37,917 nt of DNA from positions 26,154 to 64,070 of the forward strand of contig CAJUNF010000002.1 in the NCBI GenBank assembly GCA_910587775.1. The letters run 5' to 3'. Below, piece by piece: positions 26,114 through 34,844 of the stretch. The position numbers were made by a program, and so were the translations under genes. The notes under the pieces are model-generated. The model did not search any database. It was not told the DNA's origin and saw only the letters and a list, made by a program, of their open reading frames with translations. Position 1 is the first letter of the stretch. Each line of letters begins with the position of its first letter. The DNA comes from an uncultured Bacilli bacterium. GTDB lineage: Bacteria; Bacillota_I; Bacilli_A; RF39; UBA660.

Positions 26114-26142
26114 ATTATATCACTAGATTTCTAGGAGTTCAA
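26114..26142 (-). promoter_or_regulatory. Promoter of rpsU with palindrome in the spacer
   Basis: Minus strand TTGAAC (26137-26142), 17-base spacer, TATAAT (26114-26119). The spacer holds the inverted repeat CTAGAtttCTAG-type (26123-26134), a possible operator. Confidence 0.8.
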
Positions 26143-26169
26143 CATTTTTTTCTTTTGTAACCAAACAAA

Positions 26170-26210
26170 AAAGATGCAAACGAATGCTTAAGTACCAGCA
26201 TTTACATCTG
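26170..26210 (-). terminator. Terminator of the TasA-like gene
   Basis: Minus strand AGATG...AAATGC pairs with GCATT...CATCT around the stop codon (with an internal loop) and is followed by six T. Confidence 0.6.
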
Positions 26211-26880
26211 CACCAGAATTCTCATCTTCTGTAATAGGTTGATCTTCTGAAACAACACCACTTACTTCCAATTTTAAATATACATACTGTCCACTTACAG
26301 CACTTGTAGCTAAATCTTCATTAATCCAAGCCTGAACACTATATGATATATCTTGTTTTGCTTCCAAAACACCTTCATCTAACACATAACGTATATCATT
26401 TTGAGCTGTAATTCCTTCTGTCTCAGTAGTATGTGCAATATCTAAAAGAGTTTGTGTTTCTAGTGGAACTAAACTTTCTTTACCCTTTTTTAATCCAATT
26501 CGAATTAAACTATGATCAACAAAAGTACCACTTGTTAATTTATCTTTATTATTATACATAACTAGACGATAACTTGCTGGCAAAGTACCACGATTTAAAA
26601 TATTAAGCTTATATGTACATTCATTTAAAATAGATGCATCATCATCACTCATTGGATCTAAACAACTACTACTTGTTACAATATCATTTTCAGTAATTGC
26701 CTCTCCATTTGCATTAGTATAAGTAATTACCAAAGATCCTGTTTCTACAACTTGATTATCTGTATTTTTATCAACTTGTAAAAACATCGCATAACTTGCA
26801 CCTATAACCACTAAAGTCAAACAAATTACAACGATTGCAATTACTTTTGTCTCTCTCTTAAAGATATTCTTATAATTCAT
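26188..26880 (-). CDS. Exported TasA/SipW-dependent-type protein
   Basis: 230 residues: basic N-terminus, one hydrophobic segment (about 12-30) ending in GASYAMF, then a beta-rich domain (SLVITYTNANGEAI, CTYKLNILNRGTLPASYRL, ISYSVQAWI) and an acidic tail. This matches exported proteins of the TasA/CalY type whose signal peptides are cut by SipW-like peptidases. TasA forms matrix fibres; the role here is unknown. A cysteine pair (about 70 and 86) may form a disulfide. A single-gene transcript seems likely. Confidence 0.7.
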   Translation of the reverse strand: MNYKNIFKRETKVIAIVVICLTLVVIGASYAMFLQVDKNTDNQVVETGSLVITYTNANGEAITENDIVTSSSCLDPMSDDDASILNECTYKLNILNRGTLPASYRLVMYNNKDKLTSGTFVDHSLIRIGLKKGKESLVPLETQTLLDIAHTTETEGITAQNDIRYVLDEGVLEAKQDISYSVQAWINEDLATSAVSGQYVYLKLEVSGVVSEDQPITEDENSGADVNAGT

Positions 26881-26954
26881 CGTATCATCACCATATCTTA
26901 TATTAAATATAATACCACATCTTTTATCGTTTGTGGATTTTTTTTACTCTTTTA

Positions 26955-27488
26955 TTAAAAACTCAACAATTCATTTTCTTTTTCTTTTAAACGATCATCA
27001 ATTACTTTGTTATATTGATTTACTAACTCTTGTACATTTAAAAGTTCAGCCTTTTCTTGATCTTCAGGCATTTCTGCACGTTTAATCTCATTATTAGCGT
27101 CTTGACGAATATTTCGTAAAGCTACTCTTGCTTCTTCACATATAGTCTTAGCTTGTTTGACATAATCTTTACGACGTTCTTCCGTTAATTCAGGAACAGT
27201 TAATATTATAACTTCTCCATTATTAACAGGTGTAATACCCAAATTTGCTTCATTGATACTACGTTCCATTTCCTTAAGTGCACTTTTATCAAATGGTTTA
27301 ATCATAAGTTGTCTTGCTTCTGGAACCGTTATATTGGCCAAAGAAGAAATAGGACTCATTGCTCCATAATAACTTACTAAAATACCATTTAACATGGCAG
27401 GATTTGCTCTTCCAGCACGAATATTTAATAGTTTTGCATCTAAAGATTCAATTGACTTTTGCATCTTTTTTTCTAACTCAGAATTCAT
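26955..27488 (-). CDS. frr: Ribosome recycling factor
   Basis: 177 residues, all-helical with a small beta domain. The N-terminal NSELEKKMQKSIESL, LNIRAGRANPAML (about 26-38) and the C-terminal helix are typical. It splits post-termination ribosomes with EF-G. The start at 27488 has AGAGAG upstream. Usually it follows pyrH; here two thioredoxin-fold genes lie between it and tsf. It has its own promoter. Confidence 0.96.
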   Translation of the reverse strand: MNSELEKKMQKSIESLDAKLLNIRAGRANPAMLNGILVSYYGAMSPISSLANITVPEARQLMIKPFDKSALKEMERSINEANLGITPVNNGEVIILTVPELTEERRKDYVKQAKTICEEARVALRNIRQDANNEIKRAEMPEDQEKAELLNVQELVNQYNKVIDDRLKEKENELLSF

Positions 27489-27524
27489 AATTACTCTCTT
27501 TCTATATATCATTCATTAATTACT

Positions 27525-27553
27525 ATTATATAAGAGATTTTATACTTTGACAA
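27525..27553 (-). promoter_or_regulatory. Promoter of frr
   Basis: Minus strand TTGTCA (27548-27553), 17-base spacer, TATAAT (27525-27530). Confidence 0.85.
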
Positions 27554-27615
27554 TAAAATTTATTAACCATTTCATATTCTTTTTTATTTTACTCTATATT
27601 TACAAAATTATGAAT

Positions 27616-27652
27616 AAAAGAAGTAATCTAATACTTTAAAATTACTTCTTTT
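27616..27652 (-). terminator. Terminator after the CPPC thioredoxin-like gene
   Basis: Perfect 12-bp stem AAAAGAAGTAAT/ATTACTTCTTTT with a 13-base loop at the stop codon; the T run is short. Confidence 0.7.
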
Positions 27653-28215
27653 AATAGGGTTTCTAAATCATTATCACTAAAACCAAGAACACTTTCCTTA
27701 TAATCAGTATTTTTAAAAATCATAAAATAAGGAGTTGTTCCAAAATTTTCTTGGATCTCCAAAGAATAAGAAACAAATTTAGAATATCCTTCTGTAGTTG
27801 ATTTAATATTAGATTGATTTAAATAATAAACATGTTTCAGATCTAAATCTTTTACAACTTTTTGTAAAATAGGAACAAACATACGACATGGAGGACATGT
27901 ACTACGTCCTGAAAATACAAAAACTTTTTCTTCCTTTTGAATAATTTGATCTAACTCAGTTAAATTTACTTCTTTCATAAATGACACATCATACGCATTA
28001 TCATTTTTTTCTTCACTTTTATCATTAGAATCTAAATTATTGAAAGATGTATCATCCGTATTTTCTTTATCATAAGGATAATCTTGATTTGGATTAACAC
28101 GTAATATCTTAGACATAAAAATATCCCCACTAAGAAGTAAAATCATAACCCCAACAGCAATTGCACAAGCAAGTACTTGAAGTGATCTTTCTGGAATTTT
28201 TTTCTTATTTTTCAT
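27628..28215 (-). CDS. Membrane-anchored thioredoxin-like protein (CPPC)
   Basis: 195 residues: membrane anchor (about 10-30), an Asp/Asn-rich linker, then a thioredoxin fold with FSGRSTCPPCRMF near residue 104 and GTTPYF (cis-Pro) near 160. It should exchange thiols outside the membrane. It starts inside the end of the upstream related gene (overlap), so they are coupled, and the pair may form a complex. The redox partner is not known. GAGG lies upstream of the ATG at 28215. Confidence 0.78.
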   Translation of the reverse strand: MKNKKKIPERSLQVLACAIAVGVMILLLSGDIFMSKILRVNPNQDYPYDKENTDDTSFNNLDSNDKSEEKNDNAYDVSFMKEVNLTELDQIIQKEEKVFVFSGRSTCPPCRMFVPILQKVVKDLDLKHVYYLNQSNIKSTTEGYSKFVSYSLEIQENFGTTPYFMIFKNTDYKESVLGFSDNDLETLLKEVILKY

Positions 28216-28813
28216 TTTCATTTACCTCGCTTTGTAACATATCTATTACTTCTCTATAAGTTTTTAATTTTTCTTCTTTTTTTGGATCAGTCCAATAACT
28301 TTTAGGATTCGTTTTATTCAAAACAAAACTAGTTTCATCATCAAAATAAACAACTTTACCATGAACTACCGCAACAACACTAGGTGCATAAAGATCTAAT
28401 TTCCCAACATCATTTCGATGTAAATACTCGTCTACTTCTTTTACAATTCCTTGATAATTATCATGTTTTTGATTTCGATCTTCATAAAAATTATAATATG
28501 AAATAGGATAATTTTTTTCCTTACTAACTTGATTTAGAAGTTCTGCAATTACTCCACTCCATTCATTTTGGGGAAATCCCAAAAACAATAAACCAGTACC
28601 ACGTTCTAGCATTGTTAATGTCTCATAAGAAGTTAATACTAAAAACAAATTATCTTGTGAGATAGAACGATATTCACGTGAAAAAAGTTCATTATCTGGT
28701 GTTTTTTTCACAGTATAATTTCTAGTTCCTAAAAAGACAAAAGCACTTATTAAAAAAAGGAAACATACTCCATAAATAGTCTTTTTGAAAAAAGTTTCAT
28801 TTTTGTGTTTCAT
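28205..28813 (-). CDS. Membrane-anchored thioredoxin-fold-like protein without CxxC
   Basis: 202 residues: one membrane helix (about 10-30) and an outer domain where the usual redox site is replaced: GTGLLFLGFPQNEWSGVIAELL (about 71-92) aligns in place of a ...WCxxC... segment but has no cysteine. The later APSVVAVVHG resembles the cis-Pro strand. The protein probably binds or chaperones rather than oxidises. It is coupled to the CPPC paralog. The start at 28813 follows AGGTGAAT; a GTG just upstream is also possible. Confidence 0.65.
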   Translation of the reverse strand: MKHKNETFFKKTIYGVCFLFLISAFVFLGTRNYTVKKTPDNELFSREYRSISQDNLFLVLTSYETLTMLERGTGLLFLGFPQNEWSGVIAELLNQVSKEKNYPISYYNFYEDRNQKHDNYQGIVKEVDEYLHRNDVGKLDLYAPSVVAVVHGKVVYFDDETSFVLNKTNPKSYWTDPKKEEKLKTYREVIDMLQSEVNENEK

Positions 28814-28834
28814 TTCATTATTCACCTAGAAATT

Positions 28835-28863
28835 AGTATACCAAATCTTAAATATAATGTGAA
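28835..28863 (-). promoter_or_regulatory. Promoter of the two thioredoxin-fold genes
   Basis: Minus strand TTCACA (28858-28863), 17-base spacer, TATACT (28835-28840). Confidence 0.75.
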
Positions 28864-28869
28864 TGACCT

Positions 28870-28897
28870 AAAAAAAAGAAAAGACACAAAATGTGCC
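28870..28897 (-). terminator. Terminator of rpsB–tsf
   Basis: Minus strand GGCACA-ttt-TGTGTC stem followed by TTTTCTTTTTTTT, a strong intrinsic terminator. Confidence 0.9.
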
Positions 28898-28903
28898 AAT
28901 TCT

Positions 28904-29779
28904 TTAATTTCCCTTAACTTGATTCATTACTTCTTGTGCAAAGTCTTCTTGACGTTTTTCAATACCGTCTCCAACTTCATAACGAACTACTTCTTTAATT
29001 TCTCCACCATTGTTTTTAACAAATGTTTGAACATCTACATCACCATCTTTAATAAAAGATTGTTCTGTAAGACAAATTTCTTTAAAGAACTTATTAAGTC
29101 TTCCTTCAACCATCTTATTAGCAATGTCTTCTGGTTTTCCTTCATTCATAGATTGTTCTTTTAAAACTTCTCTTTCACGAGCTACTTCTTCTTCTGGAAC
29201 TTCACTTCTAAAAACATATTTAGGATTCATTGCTGCAGCTTGCATAGAAACATCTCTAGCAACTTCCTCGCTTGCACCAGATATTTTTGATAATGCTGCA
29301 ATTCTTCCTCCTAAATGCAAATATGAACCAAAAGATTCACCATCTTCTTTCGTCATAACAGCAAAACGACGGAAAGATAATTTTTCACCAATTTTAGCAG
29401 TTTTAGCAACAATTAAATCTTGAATAGTTCCTTCACTACTAGAAAGTGCTAATGCTTCATCCATAGTAGTTGCACTAGATGCTAAAATAGACTTACCAAT
29501 CTCTTCAATCATAGCTTTAAACTCATCATTTTTACTAACAAAATCAGTTTCAGAATTTACTTCTAAAATAACAGCTTTATTTCCATCTACAAAAATATTA
29601 GCAAGACCTTCTGCTGCAATTCTAGATTCTTTTTTATTTGCTTTTGCAATTCCTTTTTCACGTAAGTAATCAACAGCTGCATCAAAATCGCCATTGCATT
29701 CAGCTAAAGCTTTCTTGCAATCCATCATTCCTGCACCAGTTGCTTCTCTTAAATTTTTTACCATTTCAGCGGTAACCAT
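28904..29779 (-). CDS. tsf: Elongation factor Ts
   Basis: 291 residues, full length. The N-terminal UBA-type helix bundle (VKNLREATGAGMMDCKKAL) and the conserved EVNSETDFVSKNDEF motif (about 73-88) identify the nucleotide-exchange factor for EF-Tu. It follows rpsB by 13 bases as in most bacteria. Confidence 0.98.
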   Translation of the reverse strand: MVTAEMVKNLREATGAGMMDCKKALAECNGDFDAAVDYLREKGIAKANKKESRIAAEGLANIFVDGNKAVILEVNSETDFVSKNDEFKAMIEEIGKSILASSATTMDEALALSSSEGTIQDLIVAKTAKIGEKLSFRRFAVMTKEDGESFGSYLHLGGRIAALSKISGASEEVARDVSMQAAAMNPKYVFRSEVPEEEVAREREVLKEQSMNEGKPEDIANKMVEGRLNKFFKEICLTEQSFIKDGDVDVQTFVKNNGGEIKEVVRYEVGDGIEKRQEDFAQEVMNQVKGN

Positions 29780-29792
29780 GAAATATTCCTCC

Positions 29793-30728
29793 TTATTTTG
29801 TTAAAGCTGCAATTAATTCATCTTTTTTCATTGCACTATAACCTTTAACACCAGCTTCTTTAGCCATATTTTTTAAATCAGCTAATGTCTTTTTTCCTAA
29901 ACTTTCTTCTTTTGCTTGTTCAATAGCAACTTCTTTTACAGCTTTATCTTCTTTTAGTGCTGCTTCCATCACGTTTTCTGTTGATTCTTTTTTATCTTCC
30001 TTAGAAGCTTTTTTCTTATCTTCTTCAGTAACATAATCAACCATTTCTAAGCCATTTGCTTCACAAATTGCATTATTAAGTACTCCAAGAACAACTTTAA
30101 CAGAACGAACTGCATCATCATTTCCAGGAATTACAAAATCAACATCATCAGGATCACAGTTTGTATCAACAAGACCAAATACTGGAATATTTAATTTTCT
30201 TGCTTCACGAATTGCATTAATTTCTTTTTTTGGATCAACAATTATTAAAGCTTGAGGAATTTTAACCATTCCACGAATTCCAGATAATAAACGATTTAAT
30301 TTTTCGTATTCTTTCTTCAATCCAATTACTTCTTTTTTTGGTAACACTTCGAATGTACCATTCTTTTCCATATTTTCAATTTCTTCTAAACGTTTAACAC
30401 GTCTTCTAATAGTACGGAAATTTGTTAATGTACCACCAAGCCATCTTTCTGTAACATAAAAAGAATTACTTCTTGTAGCTTCTTCTTTTGCTACTTCACT
30501 TGCTTGTTTTTTGGTTCCAACAAATAAGAATGTTCCACCATTTTCAGCAATTTTCTTAAGCTCAACATAAGCTTCTTCAATTTTTTCTGCAGTTTTTTGC
30601 AAATCAATAATATAAATATCTTCTCTTGCAGTAAAGATATACGGTTTCATTTTTGGATTCCAACGTTTTGTTTGATGTCCAAAATGAACTCCAGCTTCTA
30701 AAAGATTACTCATAGAAACTACGGCCAT
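29793..30728 (-). CDS. rpsB: Ribosomal protein S2 with a C-terminal extension
   Basis: 311 residues, against about 240-260 usually. Residues 1-225 are standard uS2 (LLEAGVHFGHQTKRWNPKM; DPKKEINAIREA; GLVDTNCDPD). The extra part is a charged Lys/Glu linker followed by a short Rho-N/SAP/LEM-like helical motif (TLADLKNMAKEAGVKGYSAM and onward, about 278-311), which binds nucleic acids in other proteins. The start at 30728 is chosen for GGAGGG upstream; a longer in-frame ATG lacks it. Confidence 0.95.
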   Translation of the reverse strand: MAVVSMSNLLEAGVHFGHQTKRWNPKMKPYIFTAREDIYIIDLQKTAEKIEEAYVELKKIAENGGTFLFVGTKKQASEVAKEEATRSNSFYVTERWLGGTLTNFRTIRRRVKRLEEIENMEKNGTFEVLPKKEVIGLKKEYEKLNRLLSGIRGMVKIPQALIIVDPKKEINAIREARKLNIPVFGLVDTNCDPDDVDFVIPGNDDAVRSVKVVLGVLNNAICEANGLEMVDYVTEEDKKKASKEDKKESTENVMEAALKEDKAVKEVAIEQAKEESLGKKTLADLKNMAKEAGVKGYSAMKKDELIAALTK

Positions 30729-30844
30729 AATAAACCCTCCTTCGTTTTTCACCTGTAACAAATCTACAAACTATTTTCACCTCTTCGGCACTCGAAAATA
30801 ATTCTCCTCATTACATGTCTATTTGCTTACTAAAAGCCACTTGT
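30729..30844 (-). promoter_or_regulatory. Long rpsB 5' leader, possible S2 autoregulatory leader
   Basis: About 110 bases between the promoter and the rpsB start. Short complementary segments (ATTTTC/GAAAAT; TGTAA/TTACA) suggest a folded leader, as is common for autoregulated S2 operons. No exact match to a known leader class can be claimed. Confidence 0.35.
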
Positions 30845-30873
30845 ATTTTATCAGAATTAATCTTTGATGCCAA
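30845..30873 (-). promoter_or_regulatory. Promoter of rpsB–tsf
   Basis: Minus strand TTGGCA (30868-30873), 17-base spacer, TAAAAT (30845-30850). Confidence 0.7.
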
Positions 30874-30982
30874 GTATTTTCGATTAATTTCTTAAGAAAA
30901 ATAAAAGCTTTATAATCATTTTATTTTTTTATTTCCAAAAAATGTCAAAGAAAAAAAGAAAAAAGTTACATTCCGACAAAAA

Positions 30983-31011
30983 AAGACATTTTTTTATTAA
31001 TTTAACATAAT
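30983..31011 (+). promoter_or_regulatory. Promoter of the symporter gene
   Basis: AAGACA (30983-30988), 17-base spacer, CATAAT (31006-31011); AGGAGG follows eight bases before the ATG at 31030. Confidence 0.5.
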
Positions 31012-31029
31012 CTTCATTAGGAGGATTTT

Positions 31030-32214
31030 ATGAAAAAAATAAAATGGAAATCATCATATGTTTTAATTTCTTCAATGATAATTGGAACTATACTAGGAAT
31101 AATATTCCAAGATCAAATTAAAATCATAAAACCACTTGGAGATATTTTTATCAATCTAATGTTTATGATTGTTGTTCCCTTAATCTTTTTCTTAGTAGCA
31201 AGTTCAATTGCCAATTTATCTAATAAAAAGAAATTTGGAAAAATTGTTTTTACCTCACTTATTGTCTTTCTAACAACTAGTTTAATTAGCTCTATATTTA
31301 TGCTATCTACATTAAAACTAACAACCCCTAAAATGGAAAATAATATAAAATTGCAAGAAACCAATAAAGAAACAATTGATTTAGGTAGTAAAATAACTGA
31401 AACATTTACTGTAAATGATTTTAATGAATTATTATCTAGAAAACACTTACTACCACTAATTATCTTTTCTTGCCTTTTTGGATTTGGAGTAACAAAAGCA
31501 AAAGAAAAAGGAGAAATTTTCAAAAAATTTCTAACGAGCGGAACAGAAGTTTTATTAAAAATGCTTGATATCATTATGTACTATGCACCGATAGGAATCA
31601 TGGCATATTTTGCAAATCTATTAGCAGATATAGGTCCTGAATTAATTGGATCTTATGCGTCTTTCTTTTTTGTATATATTATTGCAGTCTTACTGTATTT
31701 TGTAATATTTTATAGTGCATACGCATTTTTAGCAAACGGCAAAAATGGATTAAAAATGCTTTGGAAAAATATTTCTGCATCTGCTTTCACTTCTCTTTCC
31801 ACCTGTTCTTCTATTGCTACACTACCAGTTAATATTGAAGCTTCAAAAAAAATGAAAATCAAAGAAGAAGTAAGTAGTATAAGTATGGCAATTGGAGCAA
31901 CAACTCATATGGAAGGTTCAAGTATGGGAACTGTTTTAAAAATTATGTTTTTATTCACCATTTTTGGTCAAAACTTTTTCACCATTCCAACTATTATAAT
32001 TACACTATTACTATCAACATTTATCTGTACTGTAATGTCTGGCATTCCATCAGGTGGATTAATTAGTGAAATGCTAATACTATCACTATTTAACTTTCCA
32101 TTTAAAGCCTACCCACTTCTTACTATCCTTGCTTGGATAATAGATGCTCCTGCAACTTGTCTAAACGCAACAGGAGACATTCCTGCATCAATGCTAATTG
32201 ATAAAATTATATAA
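31030..32214 (+). CDS. gltP: Dicarboxylate/amino acid:cation symporter (DAACS family)
   Basis: 394 residues with about eight membrane helices. It imports glutamate, aspartate or C4-dicarboxylates with H+ or Na+. Conserved sites are visible: FINLMFMIVVPLIFF (about 37), the serine-rich SSIATLP hairpin motif (about 263), MEGSSMG (about 297) and the NATGD cation/substrate site in the last helix (about 380). It is monocistronic, ending in a hairpin terminator, and is the last normal gene before the repeat array. Confidence 0.92.
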   Translation: MKKIKWKSSYVLISSMIIGTILGIIFQDQIKIIKPLGDIFINLMFMIVVPLIFFLVASSIANLSNKKKFGKIVFTSLIVFLTTSLISSIFMLSTLKLTTPKMENNIKLQETNKETIDLGSKITETFTVNDFNELLSRKHLLPLIIFSCLFGFGVTKAKEKGEIFKKFLTSGTEVLLKMLDIIMYYAPIGIMAYFANLLADIGPELIGSYASFFFVYIIAVLLYFVIFYSAYAFLANGKNGLKMLWKNISASAFTSLSTCSSIATLPVNIEASKKMKIKEEVSSISMAIGATTHMEGSSMGTVLKIMFLFTIFGQNFFTIPTIIITLLLSTFICTVMSGIPSGGLISEMLILSLFNFPFKAYPLLTILAWIIDAPATCLNATGDIPASMLIDKII

Positions 32215-32252
32215 AAAAATAAGAAGTTCTTTTCATACTTTTCTTATTTTTT
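32213..32252 (+). terminator. Terminator of the symporter gene
   Basis: An AAAAATAAGAA/TTCTTATTTTT stem is followed by T residues. It marks the left border of the cassette array. Confidence 0.85.
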
Positions 32253-32255
32253 TAT

Positions 32256-32345
32256 TTATGTATTTATCCTAATGGACGGGAATTAAAATTCTATGTAAAA
32301 AAATCAAAAAAACATCTGTTTTTTCTAGATCAAAAATCTACATAG
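32256..32345. repeat. Terminal array spacer with stem-loops B and C
   Basis: Stem-loop B is TATCC-taat-GGA at about 32266-32277. Outer stem C is CTATGTA (32291-32297) with TACATAG (32339-32345). The same C arm type occurs only before cassette 16, which also shares other sequence with cassette 1. Confidence 0.7.
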
Positions 32346-32503
32346 TAAATACCGCGAAAACTACCATTACTACTCGCATTACCATTCGTATTGGCAAATT
32401 CAAACACTCCAGCACTACTACCAGCAGAAAAGCCAGAATTAACAGCACCACGTACGAACCAAGGATTATCAGGTCTGACAAACCAGTTGTCATTTTAATC
32501 CCC
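32346..32503 (-). repeat. Cassette 1 (last in minus order)
   Basis: Blocks: RPDN before PW; V; AVNSGFSA (three residues longer than usual); GSSAGV; E; ANTN; NA and SSNG before SFR; tail GIYYVDF then stop. TAA precedes in frame. Confidence 0.8.
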
Positions 32504-32577
32504 AATTATTAAACCTATAAGAATAATAATTTTTCTTTAATTTATATAGAAGCTCCAAAAAGAAAGGAATTAAGATT

Positions 32578-32630
32578 CTATATTTTAACTCTTAATCTTT
32601 CAAAAAATTTTTAGATTTTTTTAAATATAG
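32578..32630. repeat. Spacer stem C, AT-type arms
   Basis: CTATATTT (32578-32585) pairs with AAATATAG (32623-32630). Arms differ from the ATGA/TCAT type but remain complementary; the same type precedes cassettes 7 and 20. Confidence 0.7.
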
Positions 32631-32777
32631 TATTATGTCGCGAAAACTAACGCTACTATTCACACGACCATACGTATTACTAAACGGAAACACTCCAACA
32701 CCACTACCATTTGTATAAAGACCACCACGGACGAACCAAGGGTACTCAGAAGCGACAAACAAAACTATCTTAATCCC
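32631..32777 (-). repeat. Cassette 2
   Basis: Blocks: ASEY; V; GLYTN; GSGVGV; P; SNTY; RV and NSSV; tail DIIL. Leu replaces Trp in the WFV header. Shares spacer type and DIIL tail with cassette 7. Confidence 0.8.
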
Positions 32778-32863
32778 TAATATTTAAAATCAAAAATTAC
32801 TTGTAATTATTTATGGTTTATCAAATAAATCACAAATTTATTCAAAACATTATTTAGTCATAG

Positions 32864-33007
32864 TATATGCGCGAAAACTACCGCTGCTACCCACAGGACC
32901 AGCGTCCCTTGTAAATGCAAACACTCCAGTGTCAACGCCTATGTACATACCACCACCACGAGGAAACCAAGGGTACGAGTATGTGACAAACTAATCATCT
33001 TAATCCC
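32864..33007 (-). repeat. Cassette 3
   Basis: Blocks: TYSY; P; GGMYI; GVDTGV; A; TRDA; PV and GSSG; tail AYTM. The first Trp codon of the header is lost. It shares GGM-type block 2 with cassettes 5, 11 and 20. Confidence 0.8.
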
Positions 33008-33159
33008 TAATATTAAAAATCAAAAAATAATAATTGCTTTCTTAAAAATACTTACAATTATTAAATATTTATGTATTTATCAAAAAAAGAAAGGAATTAA
33101 GATTCTATGAATAAAATCAAATAAATCTTTAATCTATTTAAGACATTATATAATCATAG

Positions 33160-33308
33160 TAAACACGCGCGAAAACTACCACCTCCCCAAGAAAAGCCAT
33201 AATACTGAACAAAGGAAAACACTCCAGTATCACTACCAAAGTCGCAAGCTCTACCACGGTGAAACCAAGGATTCAAGTGAAGGACAAACCAATTTTTATC
33301 CTAATCCC
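33160..33308 (-). repeat. Cassette 4
   Basis: Blocks: LHLN; H; RACDF; GSDTGV; S; VQYY; FS and WGGG; tail ACLL, with the stop TGA made by the CTATGA arm of the spacer stem. Confidence 0.8.
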
Positions 33309-33460
33309 TAATTATTAAAAATCAAAGCATAATAATTACTTTCTAAAAAATACTTATAATTATTAATTATTTATGTGTTTATCTAAAAAGATAGGAATTA
33401 AGATTCTATGAATAAAGTCAAATAAATCATAAATTTATTTATGACTCGTTTTAATCATAG

Positions 33461-33606
33461 TAACAATCGCGAAAACTAAAAGCACTGTTTACATGACCAT
33501 AGTAATGATAAAACGCAAACACTCCAGACTCACCACCAATGTTCATGCCACCACCACGATTGAACCAAGGGTCCCAAGAAGCGACAAACCAAATCATCTT
33601 AATCCC
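33461..33606 (-). repeat. Cassette 5
   Basis: Blocks: ASWD; N; GGMNI; GGESGV; A; YHYY; HV and NSAF; tail DCYYD then stop. Confidence 0.8.
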
Positions 33607-33762
33607 TAATTGCCAAAAATCAAAAAAAGTAATAATTCTTTTCTAAAAATATACTTACAATTATTAATTATTTATGTGTTTATCCTTTAAGGACAGGAAT
33701 TAAGATTCTATGAATAATATCAAGTAGATTTTAAATCTATTTATGACTCTTTTTAATCATAG

Positions 33763-33912
33763 TAAAAAACGCGAAAACTATCATTACTATTCGCATAACC
33801 AGTATTATGTTCAAACGCATTCACTCCAGCACCAACTCCACCGTGAAAAGCGTGACCACGATGTAACCAAGGGTTATTGTCATAGACAAACCAAGAAAAT
33901 AATCTTAATCCC
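33763..33912 (-). repeat. Cassette 6
   Basis: Blocks: YDNN; H (after PWL); HAFHG; GVGAGV followed by N in place of F; A; EHNT; YA and NSND; tail VFYYD then stop. Confidence 0.8.
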
Positions 33913-34069
33913 TAAAATAAAATATAAAACTTTAAAAAGATTAACTAAGGTTTTCTAATAAAAATTTACTTAGTTAATTATTCATGTATTTATCCTAATG
34001 GATAGGGACCAAATTTCTATATTTTATCACAGATTATCAAAAATAATTTTTGGAAGATTCAAAATATAG

Positions 34070-34220
34070 TATTATGTCGCGAAAACTAGCACTATTATCC
34101 ACATGACCACCAGTATGATCAAACACAAACACTCCAACACCACTACCTGCTGTATAAACACTACCGCGATTGAACCAAGGGTTACCAAAATGAACAAACC
34201 AAAGATTCCAATTTGATCCC
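34070..34220 (-). repeat. Cassette 7
   Basis: Blocks: HFGN; N; SVYTA; GSGVGV; V; DHTG; HV and DNSA; tail DIILYF running on into the spacer. One of the longest open frames in the array (from about 34222), but without a convincing ribosome site. The gap to cassette 8 is the longest (374 bp period). Confidence 0.8.
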
Positions 34221-34443
34221 AATAAGTTATAAAAGAAAAAAGGAATTAAAACAAGTTTAAAACAGTAATATTTGTATATAACTATTTATTTTAATTCCAA
34301 ATAAGCCAAAAAATGTAAATTTCAAAAACTTTACTCTTCCTAATTTTTTTTATTATGTGTTTATCCCGAAAGACAGGAATTAAAATTCTATGATTAATAA
34401 TTAAATAAAACAAAATTTTATCTCAAATCAAACAAAATCATAG

Positions 34444-34591
34444 TAAAAACTCGCGAAAACTAACAGTCGTGTACACAGTTCCATAATTATGGTTGAAATC
34501 AAACGCTCCAACACCACTACCATGGTAATACGCCGCACCACGGATGAACCAAGGGTTACTAGTGACGACAAACTGTTTTTATTTTAATCCC
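34444..34591 (-). repeat. Cassette 8
   Basis: Blocks: VTSN; I; AAYYH; GSGVGA (the only copy with GGAGCG instead of GGAGTG); D; NHNY; TV and YTTV; tail EFLL then stop. Block 2 is the same as in cassette 10. Gln replaces the header Trp. Confidence 0.8.
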
Positions 34592-34643
34592 TAAAAAAGA
34601 TTAATATTACAGATTTTTTCTATCAAGGAAAGGAATTAAAACT

Positions 34644-34696
34644 CTATAATTCATCATGCATTACTTTAAAGTAATTTTTATGTTTTAAAATTATAG
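34644..34696. repeat. Spacer stem C, AATT-type arms
   Basis: CTATAATT (34644-34651) pairs with AATTATAG (34689-34696). This short spacer lacks stem-loop A; the spacer before cassette 11 is the same type. Confidence 0.7.
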
Positions 34697-34844
34697 TAAA
34701 TATGCGCGAAAACTAGCAGCATTGTAGGTATGACCATTGTTATTATTGAAATCAAACACTCCAGCATCACTACCACGTAGAAAATCTGAACCACGTATGA
34801 ACCAAGGATAAGAGTGTAAGACAAACCGTTTTTATTTTAATCCC
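34697..34844 (-). repeat. Cassette 9
   Basis: Blocks: LHSY; I; SDFLR; GSDAGV; D; NNNN; HT and YNAA; tail AYLL then stop TAA from the spacer arm. It shares the NNNN segment base for base with cassette 10. Header is RFV. Confidence 0.8.

Noticed and set aside
28805..29423. Plus-strand frames across tsf and its 3' flank
   Set aside because: They lie opposite the strongly supported tsf coding region and have no recognisable protein pattern.
30874..30982. Hidden gene between rpsB and the symporter
   Set aside because: The stretch is very AT-rich, has stops in all frames, and holds only the two divergent promoter regions.
33743..33958. Short frames on either strand inside the array (also 34037-34222, 35515-35730, 35809-36006, 37485-37703) as separate genes
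   Set aside because: They are chance openings across the cassettes and spacers, lack ribosome sites, and most are in frames other than the conserved module.
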